DNA from: Bacteroidetes bacterium QS_9_68_14
GTDB lineage: Bacteria > Bacteroidota > Rhodothermia > Rhodothermales > Salinibacteraceae
Assembly: GCA_003022535.1 (NCBI GenBank)
Contig: PXTT01000019.1
Coordinates: 1 to 58,913, forward strand
Length of the DNA stretch: 58,913 nt
Direction: 5' to 3'
Of this stretch, positions 16,721 through 26,109 are shown one piece after another. A model generated the notes under the pieces. That model was not told the DNA's origin, did not search any database, and was given only the letters and a program-made list of their open reading frames with translations. A program made the position numbers and the translations under genes. Numbering within the stretch: position 1 is the first letter of the stretch; every line of letters starts with the position of its first letter.

Positions 16721-17350
16721 CTACGCGCCGGGATTCGCGTCTTGCTTGATGAGCGTCATGCGGCGCGTCTCGACGCCGGCGGATGTTTCCAGCCGGTACA
16801 GGTAGGTGCCGCAGCCCAGCGTCCGCGCGTCGAAGGTCACGGCATAGGTGTCGGGCGTGAGCCGCGCGTCCACCAGCGTCTCGACGTGGCGTCCCATCAG
16901 ATCGTAGACGCGGAGGCACACGCGCCCGGTCTCTTCCACGCGGTAGGCAATCGTGACCTCAGCTCCGAACGCCAGCGGGTCGTCCTGCTCGGGGGCGAGA
17001 AGCGTGGCCGGTTGCCCGGATGAAGACGCCTCGGGGGCGCCGCCATCGCCCTCTGAGGCCGTCTGCGGCTGGGCAGGCACCTGCGTGCTCCTCGGGGGCG
17101 GGGGGCGGTCCGGCACGAACGAACGGAAGGTTGAGCATTCAAAGACGGTTTGCGCCGAAGGCCCCCGCCAGAAGCAGGGCGTGGCGCTCGCCCCCGGCGT
17201 CGCAGGCGCGCCCTGCCAGACGGCAAAGGATGTACCGCATCGCTCCGTTGCTCCGCAGGCGACCTGTGTATCCGTTTTCGTTTTCTGGCGGCGCGCCGGG
17301 AGCGTAGAAACGAAAGCGCTGCCGTGAAAACGTAATCCTCCTTCCCTCAC
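16721..17350 (-). CDS. orphan type IX secretion sorting domain, probably a gene remnant
   Basis: Only the last 85 residues of this frame look like protein: AFGAEVTIAYRVEETGRVCL, VYDLMGRHVETLVDARL, then YAVTFDARTLGCGTYLYRLE and a final RRMTLIKQ. That is the Por/type IX secretion C-terminal sorting domain, which directs export and cell-surface attachment in Bacteroidota. The upstream 120 codons (from a GTG at 17350) are compositionally unlike a passenger domain, and no signal peptide is seen. Either the passenger has been lost or this is a short secreted peptide starting later, at a GTG near VPDRPPP. The LamG protein at 23284 has the same kind of tail. Confidence 0.45.
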   Translation of the reverse strand: MREGGLRFHGSAFVSTLPARRQKTKTDTQVACGATERCGTSFAVWQGAPATPGASATPCFWRGPSAQTVFECSTFRSFVPDRPPPPRSTQVPAQPQTASEGDGGAPEASSSGQPATLLAPEQDDPLAFGAEVTIAYRVEETGRVCLRVYDLMGRHVETLVDARLTPDTYAVTFDARTLGCGTYLYRLETSAGVETRRMTLIKQDANPGA

Positions 17351-17605
17351 CAGCTTGCGCGGCCCTCCGGCGACAGCGGACTCGCGCGAGCCGAGGCGCG
17401 GAAACGCAAGGACCCCGCGCCTCCGCGGGCGGGCGAGGCCTCACGTTGTCGCCAGCGCGCGCGACGTGCGACTCACCGCGCGAGCGTGCGATCGGTGCGC
17501 GCCGGGGGAACCCGCCCGCGAAGGCGGGGCGTACGTTCTCCCACGTCTTTGTGCCTAGCCACGCCGAAGTACGCCCTTCGGGATTCGGCGTGGCGCCACC
17601 GCCCC

Positions 17606-17692
<87 letters not shown>

Positions 17693-17897
17693 CTCTTCGC
17701 GTCGTGTTCGCGGCCGCCGCGACGCCCTTCCCTGCCCCGTAGCGGCACCGCGTAACGATCCAGCAGCGCCTTTCGTCCAGCTCAGGCTCTCGTCCAACCC
17801 GGGTGCGTCTTCAGAAGGAAGTAGGCGCCCGGTACGCGGCCCATTACGCTTTTCGCTTCCGCCTCTCTTCTCGACGTCTCGGGCTCTCCTTTCTGCC

Positions 17898-19469
17898 ATG
17901 CCGCCTCTTCGGTTTCTTCGCTGTCTCGGTTTTCTCGTTGCCGCCACGCTGCTGGGAGGAGAGTTCCCCGCTCATGCCCAGCAGCAACAGCAGCAGAACG
18001 AGATGGAGGCGCCCCCGCCGTCCCCGGGCGAGACCGGCGACGCCGCGCCCCCCGACACCAGCGAGGCCATCACCTACGAAGACGCCATTCGCATGGCTCT
18101 GGAGCGCAACTACCGGCTTCGCCAGGCGCGCAACGATGTGGCTACGCGGTCGATCAGCGTGGACCAGAACCGGGCGGAGTACTACCCCAACCTCAACGTC
18201 TCGGTCGGCGGCAGCCGCGACTTCGGGCGCAACTTTAGCCAGAGCGAGGGCGGAATCATTAGCCAGACGTCGAACTCGGCCAATTTTGGGGCCTCTTCCA
18301 ACCTTCTGCTCTTCGACGGCTTTCGGCGCGACGCCACGCTCGACCGAGCGCAGGCCCGCACCGAGGCGGCCGGCAACACGCTGCGGCGCACGCGCCAGGA
18401 CGTCGTCTACCAGGTGCTCGAGCGCTACATTGGGCTGGCGCAGAACCGCGCGCTCGTGGAGGTGCGCCAGGAGCAGCTCCAGCTTCGCCAGGACCAGCTC
18501 GACCAGACGCGCGCACAGATCGAGGTGGGCGAGCGGGCCCCCTCGGCGATCTACCAGCTTCAGGCCGACGTAGCCTCGGCGCGGCAGCAGCTCCTGCAGG
18601 CGCGGCGTGACGCGCGCATCTCCAAAACCGAGCTGGTGCGCCTGCTGGTGCTCGACCCGTTCGGGGACTACACCTTTGCGACCGAGGGGCTGCGCAGTCG
18701 CCTCGACACGTCGGGCACTGGCGCGCAGGCGCCCCGGCGGTACCGCCTGGAGGACCTGCTGGCCACCGCCTACCAGGAGCGCCCCGACCTGCGCGCCCAG
18801 CGCGCTTCCATCAATGCCGAGGAGCAGAGCGTGCGCGCCGCCCGCGCCAGCTGGTGGCCCAGCCTCCGCCTCTCAGCCAGCTACGGCAGCAGCTACTACA
18901 GCCTCTCCCAGCGCCCCATCGAGGGCACCGGCGCCCCTCCCGAGACGGTCCAGATCACGCCCGAGGGGGGCGGCGCCCCCGTCGAGATCCCGGTGCCCGG
19001 CACCGGCCAGCAGCCGGACTTCGAGCGGACCAGCTTCTTCGAACAGCTCGACGCGCGGCGCGGCGGCAGCATCAGCCTCAGCTTTAGCTACCCGCTCTTC
19101 GACCGTTTTCAGCGCAGTTACGAGATCGAGCAGGCGCAGGTGCAGCTCGAAAGCACTCGTTTCCAGAAAGAGCTCCTGCGCCAGAACATCGCCGTGGAGG
19201 CGCGCCAAGCGCTGGTGAGCTACCGCGACGCGCGCACCTCCCTGGAGGTGGCCCGCAAGCAGCTCGAGGCCGCGCGCCAGGCGCAGGAGGCCGCTCAGCA
19301 GCGTTACCGCCTCGGCGCGGCCACCTACGTGGAGCTCGCCGAGGCCAACGCCGCTCTCGCCGACGCGCGCACCGCGCTGGTCAACGCGCAGTTCGACCTG
19401 CTTCTGCAACGGGAGAACATCGACTACATCACCGGCACGCTCGACCCCGAGTCCCCACTCGCGCCCTGA
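17898..19469 (+). CDS. TolC family outer-membrane efflux protein
   Basis: A 523-residue outer-membrane channel component. A signal peptide covers residues 1-27 (FLVAATLLGGEFPAHAQ). Two OEP repeats follow: ITYEDAIRMALERNYRLRQARNDV near residue 60, and EDLLATAYQERPDLRAQRASI near residue 285. Each is followed by long coiled-coil helices (EVRQEQLQLRQDQLDQTRAQ; ARKQLEAARQAQEAAQQRYRLG) and the TYVELAEANAALADARTALV end block. It is first in an operon with a membrane-fusion protein and an ABC ATPase, so it most likely forms a MacAB-type tripartite exporter. The 204-nt gap after tRNA-Ser should contain the promoter; no -35/-10 is evident. Confidence 0.92.
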   Translation: MPPLRFLRCLGFLVAATLLGGEFPAHAQQQQQQNEMEAPPPSPGETGDAAPPDTSEAITYEDAIRMALERNYRLRQARNDVATRSISVDQNRAEYYPNLNVSVGGSRDFGRNFSQSEGGIISQTSNSANFGASSNLLLFDGFRRDATLDRAQARTEAAGNTLRRTRQDVVYQVLERYIGLAQNRALVEVRQEQLQLRQDQLDQTRAQIEVGERAPSAIYQLQADVASARQQLLQARRDARISKTELVRLLVLDPFGDYTFATEGLRSRLDTSGTGAQAPRRYRLEDLLATAYQERPDLRAQRASINAEEQSVRAARASWWPSLRLSASYGSSYYSLSQRPIEGTGAPPETVQITPEGGGAPVEIPVPGTGQQPDFERTSFFEQLDARRGGSISLSFSYPLFDRFQRSYEIEQAQVQLESTRFQKELLRQNIAVEARQALVSYRDARTSLEVARKQLEAARQAQEAAQQRYRLGAATYVELAEANAALADARTALVNAQFDLLLQRENIDYITGTLDPESPLAP

Positions 19470-19593
19470 GCCCGCGGTATGGCTGTTGAACGTTCGGGGT
19501 TGAAGCTCCCCTCAACCTTGACGCTTCGGCCCGCGCACGGGCACGGCACGTCGTGCCCCTCTTTCCTCTTTTGCCCTCCCGCTAACCCAACCG

Positions 19594-21060
19594 ATGGCCC
19601 AGCAGCAAAGCGCCACGCAGCGCATTCTCAAAGTCGCCGGGGGCCTGGCCGTCGTGCTCGTTCTGGCCCTCGGCGTCTCCTGGTGGATGGGCTGGCTCGG
19701 CGGGGGCGAGGAAGGGAAGCGCGTGGAGACTACCGAGGTGCAGCGCCGCGACATCACGCAGACAGTCACGGCCTTCGGGCGCGTGCAGCCGGAGCGCGAG
19801 ATTACCATCAGCCCCGACGTGCCCGGTGAGATCATCGCGTTGCCCGTCGAGGAGGGGGAGCGTGTGCAGCGCGGGGAGCTCTTAGCGCAGATCGAGGCCA
19901 AAGACTACGTGGCGCAGACGCAGCAGCGACGCGCGGGCGTGCAACAGGCGCAGGCCGACCTCCAGGGCCTGAAGGCCGACTCGGCACAGGCCCGCCAGGA
20001 GTACGAGCGGAAGAAAAAGCTCTTCGAGCAGGAAATGATCTCACGCCAGGAGTTCGAGACCGCCGAGACCGCCTACGAGCAGGCCGTCGCGCAGCTTCGC
20101 TCGGCGCGGTACAGCGTCGACCAGGCGCAGGCCCGCCTCCAGGAGTCCCGCGAGCAAGTGCAGCAGACGTCTATCTACGCGCCCATTGGCGGGGTCGTGA
20201 GCCGCCTGAACGTGGAGGAGGGCGAGCGCGTGGTAGGCACCGACCGCCAGCCCGGCACCGAAATGATGCGCATCGCGCGCCTCGACCAGATGGAAGTGGA
20301 GGTGGACGTCAACGAAAACGACGTGGTCAACGTGGCCAACGGCGACACTGCAGCCGTGGAGGTGGACGCCTATCCCGACCGCTCCTTCGAGGGCATCGTG
20401 ACCGAGATCGCCAACTCGGCGCGCGTGAGCGGCCAGGGCACGCAGGAGCAGGTGACGAACTTCCCTGTCACCATTCGCCTGACCTCTCCGCACAACCAGC
20501 GTCCCCAGCAGGCAGCGCCCGGCAACGCCGCGCCCAGCTCGGCGTCCGACTCGGCCACGGGCCGGGCGGGCTTGCAGCAGCGGGAGGCTCGCTTCGGGCC
20601 GCAGGGCATGCCCACCTTCCGCCCGGGCATGAGCGCCACGGTCGACATCTCCACCGAGACCGTGACCGACGCGGTCTCGGTGCCCATCGGGGCCGTGACC
20701 GTGCGCGACTTCAACGACGTACAGCCCCGGCCGGACAGCACCGACGGCGAGAGCGGCAACGCGCTGAAGCAACGCGCTGGGCGCAGCGGCGGCGAGGGCG
20801 GCTCCAGCGGGCGCGCGGAAGACCTGCGCCAGGTCGTCTTTCTCGCCGAGGAGGGCGAGGCGCGCATGGCGGAGGTCGAGACCGGCATTTCCGACCAGAC
20901 GCACATCTACGTGCGCTCGGGGCTGGAGGAAGGCCAGACTATCGTCACCGGGCCATACCGCGCTATCCGCGAGGGGCTGCGCCCCGGCATGGCCCTGCGC
21001 ACCCCCGGCGGCGGCAAGGGCGGCGGAGAAGACAGGCCGGCCACCACTGCGGCGGAGTAG
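19594..21060 (+). CDS. efflux periplasmic adaptor subunit (MacA/HlyD type)
   Basis: A 488-residue adaptor that bridges the inner-membrane ABC transporter and the TolC channel. N-terminal anchor helix at residues 15-32 ([16 protein letters not shown]). Lipoyl half-motifs: [19 protein letters not shown], and later [20 protein letters not shown] coiled coil lies between them (residues 100-190), followed by beta-barrel and membrane-proximal domains. A disordered Gly/Ser/Arg stretch (residues 370-410) precedes [23 protein letters not shown] 19594 lies 124 nt after tolC. The length is above the usual 370-400 because of two flexible inserts. Confidence 0.9.
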   Translation: MAQQQSATQRILKVAGGLAVVLVLALGVSWWMGWLGGGEEGKRVETTEVQRRDITQTVTAFGRVQPEREITISPDVPGEIIALPVEEGERVQRGELLAQIEAKDYVAQTQQRRAGVQQAQADLQGLKADSAQARQEYERKKKLFEQEMISRQEFETAETAYEQAVAQLRSARYSVDQAQARLQESREQVQQTSIYAPIGGVVSRLNVEEGERVVGTDRQPGTEMMRIARLDQMEVEVDVNENDVVNVANGDTAAVEVDAYPDRSFEGIVTEIANSARVSGQGTQEQVTNFPVTIRLTSPHNQRPQQAAPGNAAPSSASDSATGRAGLQQREARFGPQGMPTFRPGMSATVDISTETVTDAVSVPIGAVTVRDFNDVQPRPDSTDGESGNALKQRAGRSGGEGGSSGRAEDLRQVVFLAEEGEARMAEVETGISDQTHIYVRSGLEEGQTIVTGPYRAIREGLRPGMALRTPGGGKGGGEDRPATTAAE

Positions 21061-21077
21061 GGCGCCTCACGCCGCCT

Positions 21078-21107
21078 AACGTCCAAGACTGGAGGTTTGA
21101 CGTTTTT
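21078..21107 (+). terminator. terminator-like hairpin inside the efflux operon
   Basis: AACGTC and GACGTT face each other 18 nt after the adaptor stop and are followed by TTTTT. Because the ABC ATPase gene continues on the same strand 70 nt later, it may act as a partial terminator. Confidence 0.35.
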
Positions 21108-21179
21108 CCTTCCGGTTGGCCCAGCGTTGCGGCCCGACGAACCGTTGACCTTCCGCTTTCAACCCTCAACCCCACCCGC

Positions 21180-21965
21180 ATGGAACCTGCCGCTGCGCCC
21201 GCTGCCAACGGCCCCCGCTCGATGATCGACATCACGGGCGTCTCGAAGGTTTACCAGATGGGCACGGAAGAGGTACACGCCCTCGACGAGGTGAGCCTGA
21301 ACATCGCAGAGAACGAGTACCTTGCGATCATGGGGCCCAGCGGCTCGGGCAAGTCCACGATGATGAACATGCTCGGCTGCTTGGACACGCCGACCCGCGG
21401 GACGTACTTTCTCAACGGCGAGAACGTGGGCGGGATGACCGAAGACGAGCTCGCGGCGTTGCGCAACCGTGAGATCGGGTTCGTCTTCCAGACGTTCAAC
21501 CTGCTGCCGCGCGTGACGTGCGTGCAAAACGCCGAGCTGCCCTTGATCTACGGCGGCGTCGCGCGCTCGGAGCGCCGCGATCGCGCCCGGGAGGTGCTGC
21601 GCGAGGTAGGCCTCGGGGAGCGCCTGGGCCACAAGCCCAACGAGCTGAGCGGCGGGCAACGCCAACGCGTGGCCGTGGCGCGGGCGCTGGTCTCGCGCCC
21701 ATCCATCATCCTCGCTGACGAGCCGACCGGCAACCTCGACACCGAAACCGGCGACGACATCATGCGCCTCTTCGAGACGCTCTACCGGCGTGGCAACACG
21801 ATCATCGTCGTCACCCACGAGCCGCCCATCGCGGGCCACGCGCGCCGCATCGTCCACCTGCGCGACGGCCGCATCGAGCGCGACGAGGCGGTGGACGACC
21901 CGGTCCTCGCGGGCGCGAACCTCGACGAGATGGAGGGCGGCCACCGCAACGGCGAGCCGGCGTGA
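21180..21965 (+). CDS. ABC transporter ATP-binding protein (MacB/LolD type)
   Basis: A 261-residue ABC ATPase of the MacB/LolD/FtsE branch. Walker [10 protein letters not shown] (residues 52-60), Q-loop [12 protein letters not shown], signature [15 protein letters not shown], Walker [14 protein letters not shown], and H-loop [10 protein letters not shown]. It most likely energises the tripartite exporter encoded by the two preceding genes, but the FtsX-like permease usually found next is absent from this position. Instead a toxin-antitoxin remnant follows. The permease may be elsewhere, or may have been displaced. ATG 21180 leaves a 15-residue lead before [11 protein letters not shown]. Confidence 0.93.
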   Translation: MEPAAAPAANGPRSMIDITGVSKVYQMGTEEVHALDEVSLNIAENEYLAIMGPSGSGKSTMMNMLGCLDTPTRGTYFLNGENVGGMTEDELAALRNREIGFVFQTFNLLPRVTCVQNAELPLIYGGVARSERRDRAREVLREVGLGERLGHKPNELSGGQRQRVAVARALVSRPSIILADEPTGNLDTETGDDIMRLFETLYRRGNTIIVVTHEPPIAGHARRIVHLRDGRIERDEAVDDPVLAGANLDEMEGGHRNGEPA

Positions 21966-22056
21966 GCGGCGTCTGCGAACCGCCCGCCCGGCGCGCGAGC
22001 GTTCGACCTGCGCGTTGCTTTTCAAAGGCCGCTCTGCGAAAGCCTCCCGCCTCGCC

Positions 22057-22350
22057 ATGACAGACACGACCCAGAAGCTCATCGCCGAGCCGGAGGCCGA
22101 GCTCGACCGGCTCCCCGAGGACGAGCAGGAAGAGCGCGCCGCCTCCTACCTCGACGACGTGCGAAGCCGCCCTTCGCCGCGCCGAGCGTCAGATGAGGAG
22201 AGCGAGAGGCTGTACGAGTCGTTCCGGATCCTGCGGGACGCCGAGCTCGACCTTCCCCCGGACTACTCGGAGACGTACGAGGAGCGCCTTCATGCATGGA
22301 GGAGCGGCAGATGGCGAATGACGTCTTTCTCGACACTGGCCACGTCGTAG
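22057..22350 (+). CDS. antitoxin-like small protein of a PIN-type toxin-antitoxin pair
   Basis: A 97-residue acidic helical protein. KLIAEPEAELDRLPEDEQEERAASYLDD-type N-terminus resembles antitoxins that pair with PIN ribonucleases. The middle ELDLPPDYSETYEERLHA block is, from memory, the C-terminal toxin-binding end of such antitoxins. The frame runs about 13 codons past the start of the downstream PIN remnant (22311), so the natural stop may have been lost. GCGTTGCT lies 38 nt upstream of the ATG. Assignment is by context and motif resemblance. Confidence 0.5.
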   Translation: MTDTTQKLIAEPEAELDRLPEDEQEERAASYLDDVRSRPSPRRASDEESERLYESFRILRDAELDLPPDYSETYEERLHAWRSGRWRMTSFSTLATS

Positions 22351-22410
22351 CGCTCGCGGGCAGACTGCGGCTTCGAGCAGGCCGGCTTCAGCGCGTTGCT
22401 GCGCTCGTAG
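22311..22410 (+). pseudogene. PIN-domain toxin collapsed by internal deletion
   Basis: ATG 22311 begins MANDVFLDTGHVVALA, the first strand of a VapC/PIN ribonuclease with its catalytic Asp. After about 17 codons the sequence jumps, in another frame, to FEQAGFSALLRS followed by TAG. That is the typical C-terminal end (HFEQAGFxALL) of the same PIN family. About 100 codons between, including the other acidic active-site residues, are missing. The toxin is therefore dead while the preceding antitoxin frame survives. Confidence 0.6.
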
Positions 22411-22466
22411 GAGTTGCTGCGCTCGCAAGAGCCGAGCCCCCGCGCTCTCACGCCCCCGCGCTCAGG

Positions 22467-23147
22467 TCACAGCTCCATCGTCTCGCCAAAGCCAAGGACG
22501 CGCGTGTCGTAGTTCTCGGCGTCCATCGCGGCGCGCCAGTCGCCGAGGTCTACCTCGATGGGCGGGAACGTGTCGTAGTGCAGCGGCACCGTCAGTGCCG
22601 GGTCGATCATCGTGACCGCATCGACGGCCTTGTCGATGCCCTGCGTGAAGCAATCGCCGATGGGCATCAGCGCGAGGTCCACGTCGTGGTCTTCGCCGAT
22701 CCACCCCATCTCGGCGAAGGGGGCCGTATCGCCGGTGTTGTAGAGGCAGGCGCCCTCCACATGCAGGATGTGGCCGTTGGGCGTGCCGCCGTAGGTGCCG
22801 TCGGGGAAGCTGGAGGTGTGGCGCGCGTGCGTCGCCTCGATGGTGCCCCATTCGTAGTTTATCGAGCCGCCCTCGTTGAGCGGCTGCACGTTTTCGTGGC
22901 CGTGCTCCTGGGTGAGGTAGTTGGTGATCTCGAAGTTGGAAATCACCAGCGCCCCGGTGCGCTCGGCAATGGCGGGCGTGTCGCCCCAGTGGTCGAAGTG
23001 CGCGTGCGTCAGCAAGATCACGTCCGCGCTCACGTCGCCCGGCGCGACGTTGGTGTGCGGGTTGTCCGTGAAGAACGGGTCGGTGAGGATCGTCTGGCCC
23101 TTCGTCTCGATCTGAAACGTCGAGTGGCCGAAGTACGTCAATTCCAT
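22467..23147 (-). CDS. UPF0173 metal-dependent hydrolase (metallo-beta-lactamase fold)
   Basis: A 226-residue protein that matches the UPF0173 (YtkL) family length. Hallmarks: MELTYFGHSTFQIETKG at the start, ILTDPFFTDNP, the metal motif LLTHAHFDHWGDTP (HxHxDH), TPNGHILHVEGACLYNTGDT, ALMPIGDCFT, and VPLHYDTFPPI with the last metal-binding His. The substrate is unknown for the family. The start at ATG 23147 places the first beta strand at residue 2. The gene stands alone, convergent with the toxin-antitoxin remnant and codirectional with the LamG protein upstream. Confidence 0.92.
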   Translation of the reverse strand: MELTYFGHSTFQIETKGQTILTDPFFTDNPHTNVAPGDVSADVILLTHAHFDHWGDTPAIAERTGALVISNFEITNYLTQEHGHENVQPLNEGGSINYEWGTIEATHARHTSSFPDGTYGGTPNGHILHVEGACLYNTGDTAPFAEMGWIGEDHDVDLALMPIGDCFTQGIDKAVDAVTMIDPALTVPLHYDTFPPIEVDLGDWRAAMDAENYDTRVLGFGETMEL

Positions 23148-23283
23148 GCTGCGGGTGACGTTGCTGAGAGTGAACGGGTGAAAGCCGCGCGCTTGTAAGA
23201 AAAGGCGAGGCGGAAGTTCGGATCGGGCCGCGGGGGCTGGAGGCAACGCGCCGAGACCCCCCAGGCGCCCATGTCTCCGAGCA

Positions 23284-25086
23284 CTACTTCACCAGCGTCA
23301 TCTTGTGCGTGTAGGTCTGCCCCCCAGCGCGCAAGCGCACGAAATACGTGCCGCTCGCCAGGTCCTGCGGGCGGAACGTTACCTTTTTGTGGCCGGTGCT
23401 CTGGCGCTCGTCCAGCAGCGTGGCCACGCGCTGGCCCGTCAGGTTCCACACCGCCAACTGTACGCGCGCTCCCTCGTGGAGCTGGTAGGCGATGGTCGTC
23501 TCCTCGCTGAACGGGTTGGGAAAGTTGCCCACCAGCGTGGCGCCCTGCTCCGGCTCGTCGGGGGGCGCTCCCCGCCCCACCTTGATCGTGCCGCTGGCGC
23601 GCTCGGTGCCCCCGGGAAACTGCTGGCGGACGCGATAGAAGACGACCCGGGCCGGGGCCTGCGCATCGGTGAACGTGTAGCGGCGGCGGCCGTCCTGGGC
23701 CTCGCGGCGGCCCACCTCGCGGAAGGTCTCCCCGTCGGTCGAGCGCTCGACGACGAAGGTGCCGCGCCCAGGCGCCTGCCACGAAAGCGACACGGCCCCG
23801 GCGACGCCGCGCTGGCCCTCCTCAGACGGCTCTTCTTCTTCCTCGCGTGCGCGCAGGTTCGTGATGGGAGCGTAGGAAAAAGGTAGCCCGGCGCGCACGC
23901 GCTCCACGTCCGGCGGCACGTCGCCATCCACGAGCGGGGGCGGCCACGCCTCGCCCTCGAAGGAAAGCCCGGCCGTACCCGGCTCCCCGGCGTCCAGCGG
24001 CGCGCCCGGCGCGGTCGCAGGGCGGGGCTGACGCATGGCGCGCCACACAGCACGCGCGCCGCGCGCCTGCGGCCAGAGGCGCACCTCATCGAGCTGCCCG
24101 GTAAAGCCGCCCGTCGGCGAGGCGGTCGTATCGGGCCGTTGGCTGGCCGGCCGGCGCTGCGGGAGGCGCCCGCCCAGCGCGACGTGCTCGCGGCTCGGCT
24201 CCAGCGGGACGGTGCCGCGCAGCGAGTCCACCGCCACCCCGTCGAGGTACAGACGCGTGCGCCCGGCTTCGGGGTCGTGCGTGACGGCGACATGGTGCCA
24301 GGTCCCGTCGGCCACGGGCTTCGCGCTGGCCATCGACTCGTGGCGGCGTGGGCGGCCCCGGTAGTAGCGCAGTCGCCCGCCCGCCCCGATGACCAGCTCC
24401 AGCGGGTACGGGCGCTCTTCGGCCCCATCCCAGGTGGAGAGCACGACCTCACCGAGGCCAGTCGTCTTGAGCCACGTCCCCACAGTGAAGGGAGCGCGCG
24501 TAGAGAGCGAGGGCAGCCGCGCGCGGCTCAGCAGCAGCGGCGCCTCGGCGCCCCGGAAGGAGAGCACGCGGTTCCCGTCACCGGCCGGCGCCGCCTCCCG
24601 TTCTTCTTCGACCACTACCTCCTGCTCCAGACGATGCGCCCGCAGGCGGCGCTCGCGTTGCTCGGCACGGTAGGTGAACGGGAGCAACGCCCACTCCACG
24701 CGGCCCGGGCGCTTGCCAGTACGCACGCGAAGCACCAGCTCCACCGGTCCCTGAAGCGTCCGCCCCGCGCCGATGAAGTACGTGTCCTCGCGGCCGTCCG
24801 CCGGGCGCACCGTGAGCGGGGCGCGCCGCGCGCCGCCGCTCTGCAGGGCGGCCGCGCCTTCGAGGCGCCAGCCGGACGGCAGCTCCGCGTAGAGCCCGTC
24901 CACGGGCGGGGTACCTTCCCACCGCGCGAAGAGATTGACCGTCTGCTCCGCCGGCACCTCGCGCGGATCGGTCGGGGCCTCGGCAAACTGCGCGCGGGCC
25001 ACGTCGCTCCCCGTCGCCAGCAGCGCGAGCACCGCCCCCAGCAGGGCGCCCAGCGCGTGGCCGGCTCGGCAGGTGCGTATGCTCAT
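23284..25086 (-). CDS. secreted LamG-domain protein with type IX sorting domain
   Basis: A 600-residue exported protein. Signal peptide at residues 1-34 (GALLGAVLALLATGSDVARAQ). A LamG/concanavalin-like lectin module at about residues 190-350 contains PFTVGTWLKTTG, GTWHHVAVTHDPEAGRTRLY and DEVRLWPQARGARA. A fibronectin-III-like module follows at about 420-500 (VSLSWQAPGRGTFVVERSTD). The C-terminal sorting domain is NFPNPFSEETTIAYQLHE, VWNLTGQRVATLLD and GTYFVRLRAGG, ending KMTLVK. It is predicted to be exported by the type IX system and surface-attached; the ligand is unknown. ATG 25086 starts the signal peptide. AGCAACGC lies 22 nt upstream. Confidence 0.86.
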   Translation of the reverse strand: MSIRTCRAGHALGALLGAVLALLATGSDVARAQFAEAPTDPREVPAEQTVNLFARWEGTPPVDGLYAELPSGWRLEGAAALQSGGARRAPLTVRPADGREDTYFIGAGRTLQGPVELVLRVRTGKRPGRVEWALLPFTYRAEQRERRLRAHRLEQEVVVEEEREAAPAGDGNRVLSFRGAEAPLLLSRARLPSLSTRAPFTVGTWLKTTGLGEVVLSTWDGAEERPYPLELVIGAGGRLRYYRGRPRRHESMASAKPVADGTWHHVAVTHDPEAGRTRLYLDGVAVDSLRGTVPLEPSREHVALGGRLPQRRPASQRPDTTASPTGGFTGQLDEVRLWPQARGARAVWRAMRQPRPATAPGAPLDAGEPGTAGLSFEGEAWPPPLVDGDVPPDVERVRAGLPFSYAPITNLRAREEEEEPSEEGQRGVAGAVSLSWQAPGRGTFVVERSTDGETFREVGRREAQDGRRRYTFTDAQAPARVVFYRVRQQFPGGTERASGTIKVGRGAPPDEPEQGATLVGNFPNPFSEETTIAYQLHEGARVQLAVWNLTGQRVATLLDERQSTGHKKVTFRPQDLASGTYFVRLRAGGQTYTHKMTLVK

Positions 25087-25376
25087 CGTAGACGGGCCGC
25101 CCGCGGTAGCAACGCCCGGGCCGCACGAGACGAGAAGAAATGCAACGAGAGCAGGCCGCGCCTCGGGGCGGGGAAGCAACTCTCAAAGCAGCGGCGAAAA
25201 TAGACGCCGCGCGCGAAAGTGTCAACGCTCGGGCGCGCCTCGGGGCCTGCGGTTTTGCCGAACTGTGCTCTGCGCGGGCTGAACGGTTGCTGGCCGGCGG
25301 TGCTTTACGAGATGGCTCTCGGGCGTTATCCTTGAACCTGCCTATTCTTGCTCTTCTGTTCGACTGGGCCCATTTC

Positions 25377-25895
25377 ATGCCTCCCGGCGACGACATTCCC
25401 CTTCAGGGCACGCACCCGGGCGACGGCCCCGACGACCCGCTCACCTCGAGCGTGCGCGCGCAGCAGCCGCCCGATCCCACCCCGCGCGCCGAGCGCGTGG
25501 CCGATGACGCCGACGAGGCGTCCCACGGGGACTCTTCCGAAGACGCCTCCGAAAGCCCCGGCGATCTGGGCGAATATCGTCTCTCGCGCGACCCGGCCTC
25601 CGGGCGCTACCGCATGAGCCTGCACCCCCCGGCGGAGGAAAGCGAGTCGCCCGGCGGCGGCTTCCGCGAGATCAGCCGGCATTCCTCGCCGCAGGAAATG
25701 AGCGACGCCCTCGACGGCGAACTTCCCGACGGGCCGCGCTTCGTCGTTCTGGAAGACACCGAGACTGGCGCGGTGCGCATGGGTCGCGGCAACGAGCTGG
25801 ACAACTGGCCGGCTGGCGGCTACGACCAGGCGACCGTCTTCGAGAGCGAAGACGAAGCTGCTGCCTATCTCGAAAAGCAGCGCGGCAACGCCTGA
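25377..25895 (+). CDS. hypothetical acidic protein
   Basis: A 172-residue acidic protein with no recognised family. A disordered Asp/Pro/Ser-rich half (residues 1-65) precedes an ordered part: GEYRLSRDPASGRYRMSLHP, RFVVLEDTETGAVRMGRGN and the end block DQATVFESEDEAAAYLEKQ. No membrane segment or signal. ATG 25377 was chosen because the in-frame upstream sequence is compositionally noncoding. It lies divergent from the LamG gene (290-nt gap) and is monocistronic as far as can be seen. Codon use matches neighbours. Confidence 0.65.
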   Translation: MPPGDDIPLQGTHPGDGPDDPLTSSVRAQQPPDPTPRAERVADDADEASHGDSSEDASESPGDLGEYRLSRDPASGRYRMSLHPPAEESESPGGGFREISRHSSPQEMSDALDGELPDGPRFVVLEDTETGAVRMGRGNELDNWPAGGYDQATVFESEDEAAAYLEKQRGNA

Positions 25896-25950
25896 CGCTC
25901 ATTTCCGAGCGGCATCCGTCGCTGCGGCGTGGCGCGGGCGATCGCGCCAT

Positions 25951-26043
25951 GCGAGGAGGTCCTCGCCCGGCGCCTTCGAAGACGTGCGCGCCCTCGCCGG
26001 CCTCCTGCCCTACCTCAGCGACGACCTCACGATGGTTGCGCTG
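25951..26043 (+). pseudogene. possible tail remnant of a PP2C/SpoIIE serine phosphatase
   Basis: A short frame reads FEDVRALAGLLPYLSDDLTM followed by VALAVSG. This resembles the end of RsbU/SpoIIE phosphatases, where DD-(L/M)-T before a hydrophobic strand carries the last metal-binding Asp. No upstream body exists and no start is near, so it is at best a remnant. Confidence 0.25.
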
Positions 26044-26109
26044 GCGGTTTCAGGGCGGAGGTTTCAGGTCGAAGGTGCAGCAGTCGGCTCCTCCAGCCCC
26101 CGCGAAGCG

